From contig JBBCGY010000001.1 of assembly GCA_037200005.1 (NCBI GenBank), positions 788,416-852,415 of the forward strand: DNA of 64,000 nt. The letters are read 5' to 3'. A program made the translations under genes and the position numbers. This stretch comes from Alphaproteobacteria bacterium (GTDB lineage Bacteria; Pseudomonadota; Alphaproteobacteria; UBA9219; RFNS01). Positions 38,415 to 46,150 of this stretch are shown in pieces (position 1 is the stretch's first letter; each line of letters begins with the position of its first letter). The notes under the pieces were generated by a model, which ran no database searches, was not told where the DNA came from, and saw only the letters and a program-made list of their open reading frames with translations.

Positions 38415-38534
38415 TGGGAAATATCCCTTGACTTTGCCTTCGTCTTGAGATATTGACAATCCCCAGAGGGCTTGCGCCCGAAATCTGCCGAGCCGAATAG
38501 ATCCGCCGCGATGACGCATCCGGCGGATTTTTTA
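38415..38534 (+). repeat. Direct repeat, copy 2 (120 bp, with terminator)
   Basis: It matches copy 1 at 37251-37370 over its full length with about seven mismatches, 1164 bases downstream in the same orientation. It contains the same dyad and terminator hairpin (38499-38534). The portal gene starts 111 bases later. Confidence 0.95.
38499..38534 (+). terminator. Intrinsic terminator after the putative immunity gene
   Basis: GATCCGCCG and CGGCGGATT form the stem, followed by six T (38528-38533). It separates the toxin unit from the phage-like cluster, which therefore needs its own promoter at about 38540-38640. Confidence 0.8.
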
Positions 38535-38645
38535 TTGGCCGATAATTTTCTGAACATAAGTTGTCTTCCCGTAAGGGAGGGATATTTCCTCTGCCTCGTC
38601 GAACCGGGGGCGGAGAGCGATTTCTCACATCCATAAGGATCACAC

Positions 38646-39899
38646 ATGGCATTACGCAATTGGCTCGGCGGGCTTGCGAAGCAACCCGCCGTGAAGTCCA
38701 GCGCGGCCGGACCCCTGATCGCCTGGAGCCAGATCGGCCGGGCGAAATGGACGCCGCGCCGCTATGACGCGCTGGCGGAGGAAGGCTTTCGCAAGAATGT
38801 CGTCGCGTATCGCTGTATCAGCATGGTCGCCGGCGCCGCCGCGCAGATTCCATGGCTGCTATATGACGGCGAGGGGAGGGAACTGACATCGCATCCCCTG
38901 TTGCAGATTTTGGAGCAGCCCAATCCGCTGATGGACGGCGTCAGTTTCCGCGAGAATCTTTTCGCGGCATACCAGATCGCGGGCAATGTGTATATCGAGG
39001 CGGTGCGCCCCGATAGCGGCGCGCCGCGCGAATTATACCCGCTGCGTTCCGACAGGATGCGGGTGGTGCCGGGGCCGACCGGCTTTCCGCAGGGCTATGA
39101 ATATCAGGCCGGGGGCCAGACGATGCGCTGGAACGCCGATCCTCTGACCGGCGCCAGCAATATCCTGCATGTCAGGCATTATCATCCGCTCGACGACTGG
39201 TACGGGCTCGCGCCGCTGGAAGCGGCCTTGCTCGCCATCGATCAGCATAATGCCGCCGGCGGATGGAACCAGGCGCTGCTGAACAATGGCGCGCGTCCTT
39301 CCGGCGCTTTGGTTTTCGCGCCGAAGGAAGGCCCGGCGCATTTGTCCGAGGAGCAGGTGCGGCGGCTGAAAGATCAGCTCGACGAATATTATCAGGGCGC
39401 GCGCAATGCCGGAAAGCCCATGTTGCTCGAAGGCGGCCTAGACTGGCGGCCGATGAGCCTCAGCCCCCAGGATATGGACTGGCTGAAGGGCCGCGACGCC
39501 GCGGCGCGGGATATCGCCCTGGCTTTCGGCGTGCCGTCCCAGCTCGTAGGACTGCCGGACGCGCAGACCTACGCCAATATCAAGGAAGCGCGGCTGGCGT
39601 TCTATGAAGAGACGGTATTGCCGCTCGCGATGCGCTTCGTCGCTTCGTTCAATCACTGGATCGCGCCGATGTTCGGCGACGGTCTGGTTCTCGATCTCGA
39701 TCTCGACGAAGTCAGCGCGCTGGCGCAGCGCCGCGAGGCGGTCTGGGAAAAGCTTCAGCGCGTCGATTTCCTGACCATCAACGAAAAGCGCGACGCCGCC
39801 GGATACGGCCCGCTCGCCGACGGCGACCGTCTGGTATTCAGCGCCGCGCCCCTCTCTGCGCCATCGTCTTCATCGATAACCGAACGAGGTTCCCCATGA
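38646..39899 (+). CDS. Phage portal protein, HK97/GTA type
   Basis: The 417-residue protein is a dodecameric head vertex protein through which DNA enters and leaves the capsid. Features of the HK97-type portal family are VVAYRCISMVAGAAAQIPW near residue 50, HPLLQILEQPNPLMDG, ILHVRHYHPLDDWYGLAP, the clip/stem region with GGLDWRPMSLSPQDMDW, and VPSQLVGLPDAQTYANI. The length is like that of GTA portals. It is the first recognisable particle gene, but no terminase precedes it; the bases before it hold repeat copy 2 and a leader. Its stop overlaps the protease start (ATGA). Confidence 0.95.
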   Translation: MALRNWLGGLAKQPAVKSSAAGPLIAWSQIGRAKWTPRRYDALAEEGFRKNVVAYRCISMVAGAAAQIPWLLYDGEGRELTSHPLLQILEQPNPLMDGVSFRENLFAAYQIAGNVYIEAVRPDSGAPRELYPLRSDRMRVVPGPTGFPQGYEYQAGGQTMRWNADPLTGASNILHVRHYHPLDDWYGLAPLEAALLAIDQHNAAGGWNQALLNNGARPSGALVFAPKEGPAHLSEEQVRRLKDQLDEYYQGARNAGKPMLLEGGLDWRPMSLSPQDMDWLKGRDAAARDIALAFGVPSQLVGLPDAQTYANIKEARLAFYEETVLPLAMRFVASFNHWIAPMFGDGLVLDLDLDEVSALAQRREAVWEKLQRVDFLTINEKRDAAGYGPLADGDRLVFSAAPLSAPSSSSITERGSP

Positions 39900-40447
39900 C
39901 CGTGCGTCATTTCACCACGCCGCTTGAAATCAAGAATTACGGCGCCGACGGCCTTTTTTACGGCTATGCCAGCGTTTTCAATAAAATCGACTCTCATGAC
40001 GAAGCGGTCGCGCCCGGCGCGTTCCGCCGCACGCTCGCGAATTGGCGCGCCGAGGCGCGGATGCCCGCGATGCTGTGGATGCATGACGCGACCTTGCCGG
40101 TCGGCGTCTGGCTCGGCCTGACCGAAGACAAGGAAGGGCTTGCCGTCGAGGGGCGGCTGGCGCTCAGGACGCAGCGGGGATCGGAAGCTTACGAACTGCT
40201 CAAGATGGGGGCGGTGACCGGGCTTTCCATCGGCTATCGCGTGGCGGCGGCGCGGGCCGATGCCAGGCGAAAATTGCGGACATTGCTCGATATCGATCTG
40301 TTCGAAATTTCGCTGGTGACGTTTCCGGCGAACGACGCGGCTCGCGTGACGCGGGTCAAAACGCCGCTGCCCGTATCCGGCAATGCAACCCGCGCCATCG
40401 TCGCGCCGCTCTACCGGGCGGCGGAAGCATTGAGAACCCATATCTAG
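39896..40447 (+). CDS. HK97-family prohead protease
   Basis: The 183-residue serine protease cleaves the scaffold part of the capsid protein during head maturation. It has FYGYASVFNKIDSHDEAVAPGAF at the start (family signature of the U35/HK97 protease), the catalytic His in MLWMHD, the Ser in AVTGLSIGY and an acidic strand LFEISLVTFPANDAARV. It overlaps the portal gene by four bases and precedes the capsid gene, the standard portal-protease-capsid order of HK97 phages and GTAs. Confidence 0.95.
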   Translation: MTVRHFTTPLEIKNYGADGLFYGYASVFNKIDSHDEAVAPGAFRRTLANWRAEARMPAMLWMHDATLPVGVWLGLTEDKEGLAVEGRLALRTQRGSEAYELLKMGAVTGLSIGYRVAAARADARRKLRTLLDIDLFEISLVTFPANDAARVTRVKTPLPVSGNATRAIVAPLYRAAEALRTHI

Positions 40448-40468
40448 AACCACAACAGGAGAATGAAC

Positions 40469-41701
40469 ATGATCGACTCTATGGAAGTAAGAAAAGCGTC
40501 GGAGACGCTCGGCAGCGCCTTCGAGGAATACAAGATGGTGAACGACCAGCGGCTGGCCGAACTGGAACGGCGCGGCAGCAGCGACGTTCTGCTGACCGAC
40601 AAGCTCAGCCGTCTCGACAGCGGCATGACCAAATTGCAAGACGAGGTCAGCCAGGTGAAAACGGCCATGCGGCGTCCCGCGCTCGGCGGCAGCCAGGGCA
40701 AGATCGACGACGGCGCGGACGGCGAATACAAGCAAGGCTTCATGCGCTATATCACCAAGGGCGTCGAGCAGGACATGGCGAGCCTGCAGACCAAGGACCT
40801 CAATGTCATCAGCGATCCCGCCGGCGGTTATATGGTGCCGGCGGAGATGTCGGACCGGATCGTTAAGCGACAGTTCGATACGACGCCGATGCGCAGCCTC
40901 GCCACCGTGATGAGCGTGACCTCGGAAGCGATCGAAATGCTGCGCGATACCAACGAGCCGGACGCCGTGTGGGCGTCGGAGCTCGCGGCGCGCAGCGATA
41001 CCGCCGAAGGAACGCTTGGGCGCATCCGCATCCCGGCGCATGAGCTGTACGCCCAGCCGCGCGCGACGCAGAAACTGCTCGACGACGCCGTCATCAATGT
41101 CGAGGACTGGCTGGTCAACAAGGTGGCGGATAAATTCGCGCGCCGCGAAAGCAACGCTTTCGTCGTCGGCGACGGCGTGACGCAGCCGCGCGGCTTCGCC
41201 AGCTATGCGACGGCGGCGACCGGAGACAACAGCCGCTCATGGGGCGTTCTGGAGCATGTCATCACCGGCGCGGACGGCGCGTTTCCGGCGTCGAACCCGG
41301 CCGATCTGCTCATCACGCTGATGCATAAATTGCGGGTGGGCTATATGCCGGGCGCGGTGTGGCTGATGCCGCGCTCGGTCGCCGAGCAAATCCGCCGCTT
41401 CAAGGAAAATAGCACCAGCGCCTATATCTGGCAGCCGGGACTGCAGGCGGGAACGCCGGCGATGCTGCTCGGCTTTCCGATCATCCTGGCCGAGGATATG
41501 CCCGCCCCGGCGGCAAGCTCGCTGTCGGTCGCGTTCGGCAATTTCGCCGAGGGCTATACCATCGTCGACCGGATGGGCATCCGCATCCTGCGCGATCCCT
41601 ATACCGCGGCGCCTTTCGTCCGCTTCCGCTGCAACAAACGTGTCGGCGGCGACGTGACGAATTTCGAAGCGATCAAGTTCCTACGCTTCTCGGCAACGTA
41701 A
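40469..41701 (+). CDS. HK97-fold major capsid protein
   Basis: The protein is about 410 residues. I prefer ATG 40469, seven bases after AGGAG, to ATG 40463. A coiled-coil N-terminal delta domain of about 110 residues (with RLAELERRGSSDVLLTDKL) acts as scaffold and should be cut off by the protease near the segment before TKDLNVISDPAGGYMVPAEM. The HK97 fold then shows TTPMRSLATVMSV, RIRIPAHELYAQPRATQKLL, FVVGDGVTQPRGFASYA and the P-domain end PFVRFRCNKRVGGDVTNFEA. It is close to GTA capsid proteins in size and layout. Confidence 0.96.
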   Translation: MIDSMEVRKASETLGSAFEEYKMVNDQRLAELERRGSSDVLLTDKLSRLDSGMTKLQDEVSQVKTAMRRPALGGSQGKIDDGADGEYKQGFMRYITKGVEQDMASLQTKDLNVISDPAGGYMVPAEMSDRIVKRQFDTTPMRSLATVMSVTSEAIEMLRDTNEPDAVWASELAARSDTAEGTLGRIRIPAHELYAQPRATQKLLDDAVINVEDWLVNKVADKFARRESNAFVVGDGVTQPRGFASYATAATGDNSRSWGVLEHVITGADGAFPASNPADLLITLMHKLRVGYMPGAVWLMPRSVAEQIRRFKENSTSAYIWQPGLQAGTPAMLLGFPIILAEDMPAPAASSLSVAFGNFAEGYTIVDRMGIRILRDPYTAAPFVRFRCNKRVGGDVTNFEAIKFLRFSAT

Positions 41702-41712
41702 CACTGAACATT

Positions 41713-41750
41713 GTCATTCCGGCCTCACGCTTCGCGTGCTCCGGAATGAC
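41713..41750. repeat. Palindromic REP-like element after the capsid gene
   Basis: GTCATTCCGG (41713-41722) and CCGGAATGAC (41741-41750) form a perfect 10 bp inverted repeat, with an inner ACGC/GCGT. The arms look like the common GTCATTCC...GGAATGAC intergenic repeats of proteobacteria. It may tune the ratio of capsid to downstream products by slowing transcription or protecting mRNA. Confidence 0.7.
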
Positions 41751-41792
41751 AAGCTTCCCGCAACGGATTTATTTCCAACAAGGAGACCATCC

Positions 41793-42191
41793 ATGACCAC
41801 ACGCGATCTTAACGATAACGTCGACGCGGCGCAGAGTCTCGTGCCTGCCGCGCGCACCAACGGCACCCTCAACGGCGCGACGGTCGATTTGCGCGGCTAT
41901 GACAGCGCCATGATCGTCGTCAGCTTCGGCGCCTATACCGATGGCGCTCACACGCCTTCGGTGCAGTATTCCGACGACGGCACGAACTTCACCAATGCGG
42001 CCGCCGCCGATTTGAACGGCAGCTTCACGGCGGTCAGCAGCGGCGCGGGCGCGAATACCATGCAGAGGGCTGGATTCATCGGCGGGCGCCGTTACGTCCG
42101 GGCCGTGATGACGGTCAGCGGCGCGACCAGCGGCGCTCTGAGCGAAGCGCTGGTCCTGCGCGGCAAAGCGCATCGCTCGCCACTCGCATAA
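41793..42191 (+). CDS. Small beta-rich phage head protein
   Basis: The protein has 132 residues from ATG 41793, seven bases after AAGGAG. The sequence is beta-rich (VDLRGYDSAMIVVSFGAYTD, VQYSDDGTNFTNAAAADL, FIGGRRYVRAVMTVSGATSG). The GGRRYVRAVMTVSG pattern followed by a short basic C-terminus is typical of small proteins encoded just after the capsid gene in alphaproteobacterial prophages. The likely role is head decoration or stabilisation; this is from position and pattern, not a known domain. It shares the beta-sandwich character of the next gene product. Confidence 0.65.
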   Translation: MTTRDLNDNVDAAQSLVPAARTNGTLNGATVDLRGYDSAMIVVSFGAYTDGAHTPSVQYSDDGTNFTNAAAADLNGSFTAVSSGAGANTMQRAGFIGGRRYVRAVMTVSGATSGALSEALVLRGKAHRSPLA

Positions 42192-42204
42192 ACAGGAGGA
42201 ACGC

Positions 42205-42603
42205 ATGAGCCGTCACGGTAACTACGCAACAGCGACCATAAGCAGCGGCGCGTCGATCACGGGCGCGCTGAATCTCGACGCGATCTCCGGCGTCGCGGAG
42301 GCGGGCCAGGCCGTCTCGCAAAAACTCGGCATGAGGCTCGGCGGGATCGTCATGCCCGCCGCATGGACCGCCGCCGGCCTCACTTTCCAGGTGAGCGCGG
42401 ACGGGACGAGTTTTTTCGACTTGCGCGACAAGAACGACAATGAAGTGACCATGACGGTTTCGGCGGGCAAAGCCTATCTGCTCGACCTGGCCGATTGGGT
42501 GACGGTTCCGTGGATCAAGATACGCTCCGGCGCGTCGGCATCCGCCGTCAATCAGGGTGCCGACCGCACGCTGACGCTTTTGCTGCGGGCAACGGGAGTA
42601 TGA
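42205..42603 (+). CDS. Small beta-rich phage protein
   Basis: The protein has 132 residues from ATG 42205 behind AGGAGGA. The sequence includes LNLDAISGVAEAGQ, LTFQVSADGTSFFDLRDKN and VPWIKIRSGASASAVNQGA, the same lay-out as the upstream protein (a sandwich with a DGTxF turn and an I/VKIRSG strand). The two could be distant paralogues that decorate the capsid or form a spike base. No known domain is recognised. It ends just before the fibre-like gene and is part of the same tightly packed operon. Confidence 0.6.
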   Translation: MSRHGNYATATISSGASITGALNLDAISGVAEAGQAVSQKLGMRLGGIVMPAAWTAAGLTFQVSADGTSFFDLRDKNDNEVTMTVSAGKAYLLDLADWVTVPWIKIRSGASASAVNQGADRTLTLLLRATGV

Positions 42604-42607
42604 CGAT

Positions 42608-43858
42608 ATGAGCGTGCCCGTGATCTTAAGGCGGCGGCTGCGTCCGGCCTATCAGGCCGTGCTGTTGCAGGGATTGCCTCCGGCATTTTCCTTCACCCGC
42701 GCCAGCGCGGCGAATTATTTCAACGCGTCGGGCGCGCTGCAAAGCGCATCGAGCAATGCGCCGCGCTTCGATTACGATCCGGTATCGGGCGCGGCGCGCG
42801 GCTTGCTGATGGAGGGGCAATCGACCAATGTCATTCGCAACAGTGCGCTGGCGGGCGCGTCGGTGGGCGCGCCGGGATCCATGCCGACGAACATGGCGAA
42901 ATCGGCGCCGGCCGGCGTGACGCATTCCGTCGCCGGAACGGGAACCGAATACGGCATGCCCTATATCGACGTGCGGTTTCAGGGCGCGCCGGGCGCCACC
43001 GGCCAATGTTACCTGTCTTTTGAATTCGCCTCCAGCATAGCGGCCGCCCAAAATGATATATGGACGCTCAGCGCGTATGTGCGTCTGGCCGGGGGCACGC
43101 TGGCGAACATATCATCTCTGTCCGTAAGCATGAACGAATTTAATTCATCGTTGGCTTATGTGACCGGCGGATCGAACGCCTGCGCGCCGACGTCGACGTT
43201 GAAGCGCTATGCCCTGACGAGGACTCTCTCGAACGTGTCGACGGCTTTCCTGCAGCCTTTGATTAATTTCACCGTTACCAGCGGCCAGGCGATCGACGTT
43301 ACGTTCCGCTTCTATCAGCCGCAGCTGGAGAAATCCGCGCTGATGACGAGCGCCATCGTGACGGCCGGCTCGGCGGCGACGCGGGCGGCGGATATTTGCA
43401 CGATGCCGGTATCGGCGCTCGGATACAATGGTGCGTCGGGAGCGATTATTCTTAAAGGATCGATGCAATATGCCGGAACGTCAGGAACGCCGTGGCTTTT
43501 GTCGATGGATGACGGCACCTCCGGCAATCGTTTCGGACTGCATGCGGCGATGGGAAGTCCGCCGCGCATGTACGGAATGCTGAAATCGGGAGGATCGACG
43601 GTGTTCGATACGTCGTTTGGATCGATCAGCGCCGAAGCCGCGGAAACCGATGTCAAATGGGGCATGGGTTTCGCGCCCGGCTCGTTCCTGTCGTCGCGCA
43701 ACGGCCAGTCGGGCGCGAGCGGCGCGAGTTTCGCAAGCCCGGCGGTGACGACGCTGAATCTGGGCGGCGGCGACGCGGCCTGGAACGGCTGGATCAAGCA
43801 ATTCGATTTCTACAACATTCCTCTGACGCAAGCGCAACTCAACGCGAGAACGATTTAA
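42608..43858 (+). CDS. Phage fibre/spike protein with lectin-like fold
   Basis: The 416-residue protein has FSFTRASAANYFNASGALQSA, PRFDYDPVSGAARGLLMEGQ and STNVIRNSALAG in its first 80 residues. This is the known start of many phage tail or head fibre proteins. The remainder is Gly/Ser/Ala-rich beta structure, ending with a LamG/concanavalin-like pattern (GWIKQFDFYNIPLTQAQLNA). Such proteins bind surface glycans. It sits among head genes instead of after the tail tip, which resembles the head-spike genes of GTAs more than a tail fibre. No enzymatic residues are evident. Confidence 0.75.
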   Translation: MSVPVILRRRLRPAYQAVLLQGLPPAFSFTRASAANYFNASGALQSASSNAPRFDYDPVSGAARGLLMEGQSTNVIRNSALAGASVGAPGSMPTNMAKSAPAGVTHSVAGTGTEYGMPYIDVRFQGAPGATGQCYLSFEFASSIAAAQNDIWTLSAYVRLAGGTLANISSLSVSMNEFNSSLAYVTGGSNACAPTSTLKRYALTRTLSNVSTAFLQPLINFTVTSGQAIDVTFRFYQPQLEKSALMTSAIVTAGSAATRAADICTMPVSALGYNGASGAIILKGSMQYAGTSGTPWLLSMDDGTSGNRFGLHAAMGSPPRMYGMLKSGGSTVFDTSFGSISAEAAETDVKWGMGFAPGSFLSSRNGQSGASGASFASPAVTTLNLGGGDAAWNGWIKQFDFYNIPLTQAQLNARTI

Positions 43859-43870
43859 CACGAGGTGCCT

Positions 43871-44140
43871 ATGAGCTATATCGATCATTATTGGAGCGGC
43901 GCGGATAGAGCCGCTTTGGAAGAGAGCATTGCCGCATGCGGAACGGAATGCTCCGTTCTCGGCGTCCGCGAAGGCGGTGTCGCCGAACTGGATGAGGAAG
44001 GTTCTCCGACCGGCGCGGTTTATGGAGACGCGGGCATCTTCTACGCCGCGATCCGAAGTCCTTGCGCATTGCCGTTGCCGCAGGAATGCCAGCCTGCCGA
44101 TGCTTACATGTGCGTGAAGCTGTTCGGCGTTTGGGAATAA
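43871..44140 (+). CDS. Small phage-cluster protein, unrecognised
   Basis: The protein has 89 residues from ATG 43871, with GAGGTG six bases upstream. It is acidic, with MSYIDHYWSGADRAALEESI at the start and five Cys spread over the chain, unusual for this cluster. No known domain is recognised. Because it directly follows the fibre gene it might be a fibre chaperone or a tip cap. The arrangement is conserved only in the sense that small genes after fibres often encode assembly factors; this is a weak inference. Confidence 0.55.
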   Translation: MSYIDHYWSGADRAALEESIAACGTECSVLGVREGGVAELDEEGSPTGAVYGDAGIFYAAIRSPCALPLPQECQPADAYMCVKLFGVWE

Positions 44141-44154
44141 CACAAGGATATATC

Positions 44155-44745
44155 ATGCAATCGCTTGAACTGGCGGCCGCTCCAGCCGCCGAACCCGTCA
44201 CCCTGGCCGAAATCAAGAGCCATGCGCGGATTGAAACCTCTGCCGATGACGCTTTGCTGACGAATTTCATCGCGGCGGCGCGGCAATGGACCGAGCAATT
44301 CACCGGAAGGGCGATGATGACGCAGAGCTGGCGGTTATGGCTCGATGCGTGGCCGATGCGGGAGGATCGTTGCATTCAATGGGTCGAATTGCCGCGCGCG
44401 CCGCTTCAGGCGGTGAGCGAAGTGCGGCTATACAAGCGGGACGGCAGTTTCGACACCTGGTCCGGCGCGAATTACCAGGTCGATGCCGCCGCGCAGCCGG
44501 GACGGCTCGCGCTGCCCTATGATCAGGCATGGCCCGGCACGTCCCGCGCAGTGCAAGCGATCCGGATCGATTTCACGGCGGGCTATGCGAGCGCCGCGCT
44601 GGTGCCGGAGCCGATCAAGGCGGCCATACGCCAGCTCGCGGCTCATTGGTATGAGCATCGCGGCGCGGGCGGCGCGACGCTGCATGAGATTCCCTATGGC
44701 GTGCAGGCGCTGCTGGCTCCCTATGTCGTGCGGTCGCTGTCATGA
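44155..44745 (+). CDS. Head-tail connector protein, phiE125 gp8/HK97 gp6 type
   Basis: The protein has 196 residues from ATG 44155. The first 70 residues (AAEPVTLAEIKSHARIETSA, DDALLTNFIAAARQWTEQFT, GRAMMTQSWRLWLDAWP) match the connector family that docks under the portal and forms the head-tail adaptor ring. The C-terminal part (PEPIKAAIRQLAAHWYEHRG) completes the helical bundle. GTA gene 6 belongs to this family. Its stop overlaps the following start (ATGA). Its presence implies that some tail structure is attached to the head. Confidence 0.88.
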   Translation: MQSLELAAAPAAEPVTLAEIKSHARIETSADDALLTNFIAAARQWTEQFTGRAMMTQSWRLWLDAWPMREDRCIQWVELPRAPLQAVSEVRLYKRDGSFDTWSGANYQVDAAAQPGRLALPYDQAWPGTSRAVQAIRIDFTAGYASAALVPEPIKAAIRQLAAHWYEHRGAGGATLHEIPYGVQALLAPYVVRSLS

Positions 44746-45155
44746 CGGCGGCGAGACCGGGGAGGAATTTACTGCTGCGGGACGGCACGGCTGCGGATGC
44801 GCCGGTCATCGCGGCGATGCGGCAGACCACGCTGAGCGTCATCGCCGCGCCGGTGGATGTGACCGACCGCGACAGCGCGGGCGGCTGGCGAGAATTGCTT
44901 CCCGGCGCGGGTCCGGCGCGGGTGCGGATCGAGGCCGAAGGGCGGCTGGAGGGGGCCGTGCAAGGTTCGACGCTGATGGCGCGCGCCATAGGCCGCACCG
45001 CGGACGCCTATCGCGTCGAATATGATAACGGCGATTATTTGCACGGGTTGTTTCAGATCGCCCGCCTGGAGGCGCAAGGCGGCGCCGAAGGCGAGCAGAG
45101 TTACAGCCTGGTTCTGGAATCCGCCGCGGCGCTGACCCATGGGACGGCCGGATAG
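44742..45155 (+). CDS. Putative head-tail joining (adaptor/stopper) protein
   Basis: The 137-residue protein overlaps the connector gene by four bases. A beta-barrel pattern follows an N-terminal tail: DVTDRDSAGGWRELLPG, PARVRIEAEGRLEGA, YRVEYDNGDYLHGLFQIARL and SYSLVLESAAAL. The GGWxE...VRIEA...GxxYLI-like order recalls the phage head-tail joining family (stopper proteins, GTA gene 7), but it is diverged. Position right after the connector supports the role. An alternative is a small tail terminator or tail protein. Confidence 0.6.
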   Translation: MTAARPGRNLLLRDGTAADAPVIAAMRQTTLSVIAAPVDVTDRDSAGGWRELLPGAGPARVRIEAEGRLEGAVQGSTLMARAIGRTADAYRVEYDNGDYLHGLFQIARLEAQGGAEGEQSYSLVLESAAALTHGTAG

Positions 45156-45166
45156 AAGGATAAATC

Positions 45167-45514
45167 ATGCCAAGCGTTCGATTTTACAAGCCGCCGCGCC
45201 GCAGAGCGCCGCGCGCGCGGATGATGCGTCAGCCGCGCGAGAACGATTCCTGGTCGCAGGTCGACCGCGCATTATTTCCTGCCGCCGATATGCAGAGCAT
45301 CGTCGATCAGCTTGAGCAGAGATTGACGCGCACGTTGCTTGCGAAACTCGCGGTGCAGCCTCTGCAGCAATTCGGCGCGGCGCTGGGCGGCGAAACGGCT
45401 GGCGCGCTCTCCGGACTGTTCGATTCAGGCGGCGCTTACGACTTTCAGCCCAGCCGATCGCAAGTGGCGTCCCTGTTCGGCGATTGGATCGGCCAGGCGG
45501 AAGACCTTTTTTAG
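45167..45514 (+). CDS. Small protein at the usual tail tube/tape measure position
   Basis: The protein has 115 residues from ATG 45167 behind AAGGAT. The N-terminus is strongly basic (PPRRRAPRARMMRQPRE), the rest helical: MQSIVDQLEQRLTRTLLAKL, VQPLQQFGAALGGETAGAL, SGLFDSGG. The helix and Gly-rich turn resemble the last part of small tape measure proteins of GTAs, where a similar ALAPLxxxFGxALGGLFSG stretch occurs, but the match is weak. It fills the only space between the adaptor and DUF2460 genes, where tail tube, chaperone and tape measure genes would be expected. Confidence 0.55.
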   Translation: MPSVRFYKPPRRRAPRARMMRQPRENDSWSQVDRALFPAADMQSIVDQLEQRLTRTLLAKLAVQPLQQFGAALGGETAGALSGLFDSGGAYDFQPSRSQVASLFGDWIGQAEDLF

Positions 45515-45523
45515 GATGAAAAT

Positions 45524-46150
45524 ATGAGTTTCGATGAAACGCAGTTACCGTTGCGCATAGGCTTCGGCGCGCGCGGCGGGCCGTCTTTCGCGACCGAGAT
45601 CGTCGCGATCGACGGCGGCTACGAAAGGCGCAACCAGAATTGGAGCCAGGCGCGCCGCCGTTACGATGCGCGCACGGGATTGCGCTCCGCCGACGATGCC
45701 GCCGCTCTTCTGGCGTTCTTTCATGCCAGAGCCGGGCGCGCACGCGGATTCCGCCTGAAAGACTGGGCGGATTTCACCAGCGCGGCGAACGGCGTCGGCG
45801 CGCCGCTGTGGAGCAATCAGGCGGTTGCCGTTGGCGACGGCGTGGCGACGCAATTCCAGCTCGTTAAAATTTATACGAGCGGCGGGGTGACGCACCGGCG
45901 CTTGATCCGCAAGCCCGTGGCCGGGTCGGTGACGATCGGCGTGAACGGCGCGCAGGTCGTGAGCGGCTGGAGTGTCGATGTCACGACCGGGATCGTCAGT
46001 TTCGCCGTAGCGCCCGCGAACGCCGCGACGATCACCGCGGGCTATGTATTCGACGTGCCGGTGCGGTTCGATACGGACGCCCTTTCGCTTGCCGCCGAGG
46101 ATTTCACGTCTTTCCGCACCGACATTCCCATCATCGAAATCAGAGTCTGA
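45524..46150 (+). CDS. DUF2460 distal tail protein (GTA gene 12 family)
   Basis: The 208-residue protein matches the DUF2460 (TIGR02217) family, the distal tail protein ring at the lower end of GTA tails. It shows LRIGFGARGGPSFATEIVAI, YERRNQNWSQARRRYDARTG, FFHARAGRARGFRLKDWADF and the end RFDTDALSLAAEDFTSFRTD. The N-terminus starts like the family although the usual FPxxIA opening is changed. It starts at ATG 45524 after AGGATG. Its stop overlaps the next start (TGATG). The hub proteins encoded next should sit on this ring. Confidence 0.93.
   Translation: MSFDETQLPLRIGFGARGGPSFATEIVAIDGGYERRNQNWSQARRRYDARTGLRSADDAAALLAFFHARAGRARGFRLKDWADFTSAANGVGAPLWSNQAVAVGDGVATQFQLVKIYTSGGVTHRRLIRKPVAGSVTIGVNGAQVVSGWSVDVTTGIVSFAVAPANAATITAGYVFDVPVRFDTDALSLAAEDFTSFRTDIPIIEIRV

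Noticed and set aside
37251-38534. CRISPR array or phage attachment sites
   Set aside because: There are only two copies, 120 bp long and 1164 bp apart, with genes between; no integrase is present and no third copy lies at the far end of the phage-like cluster.
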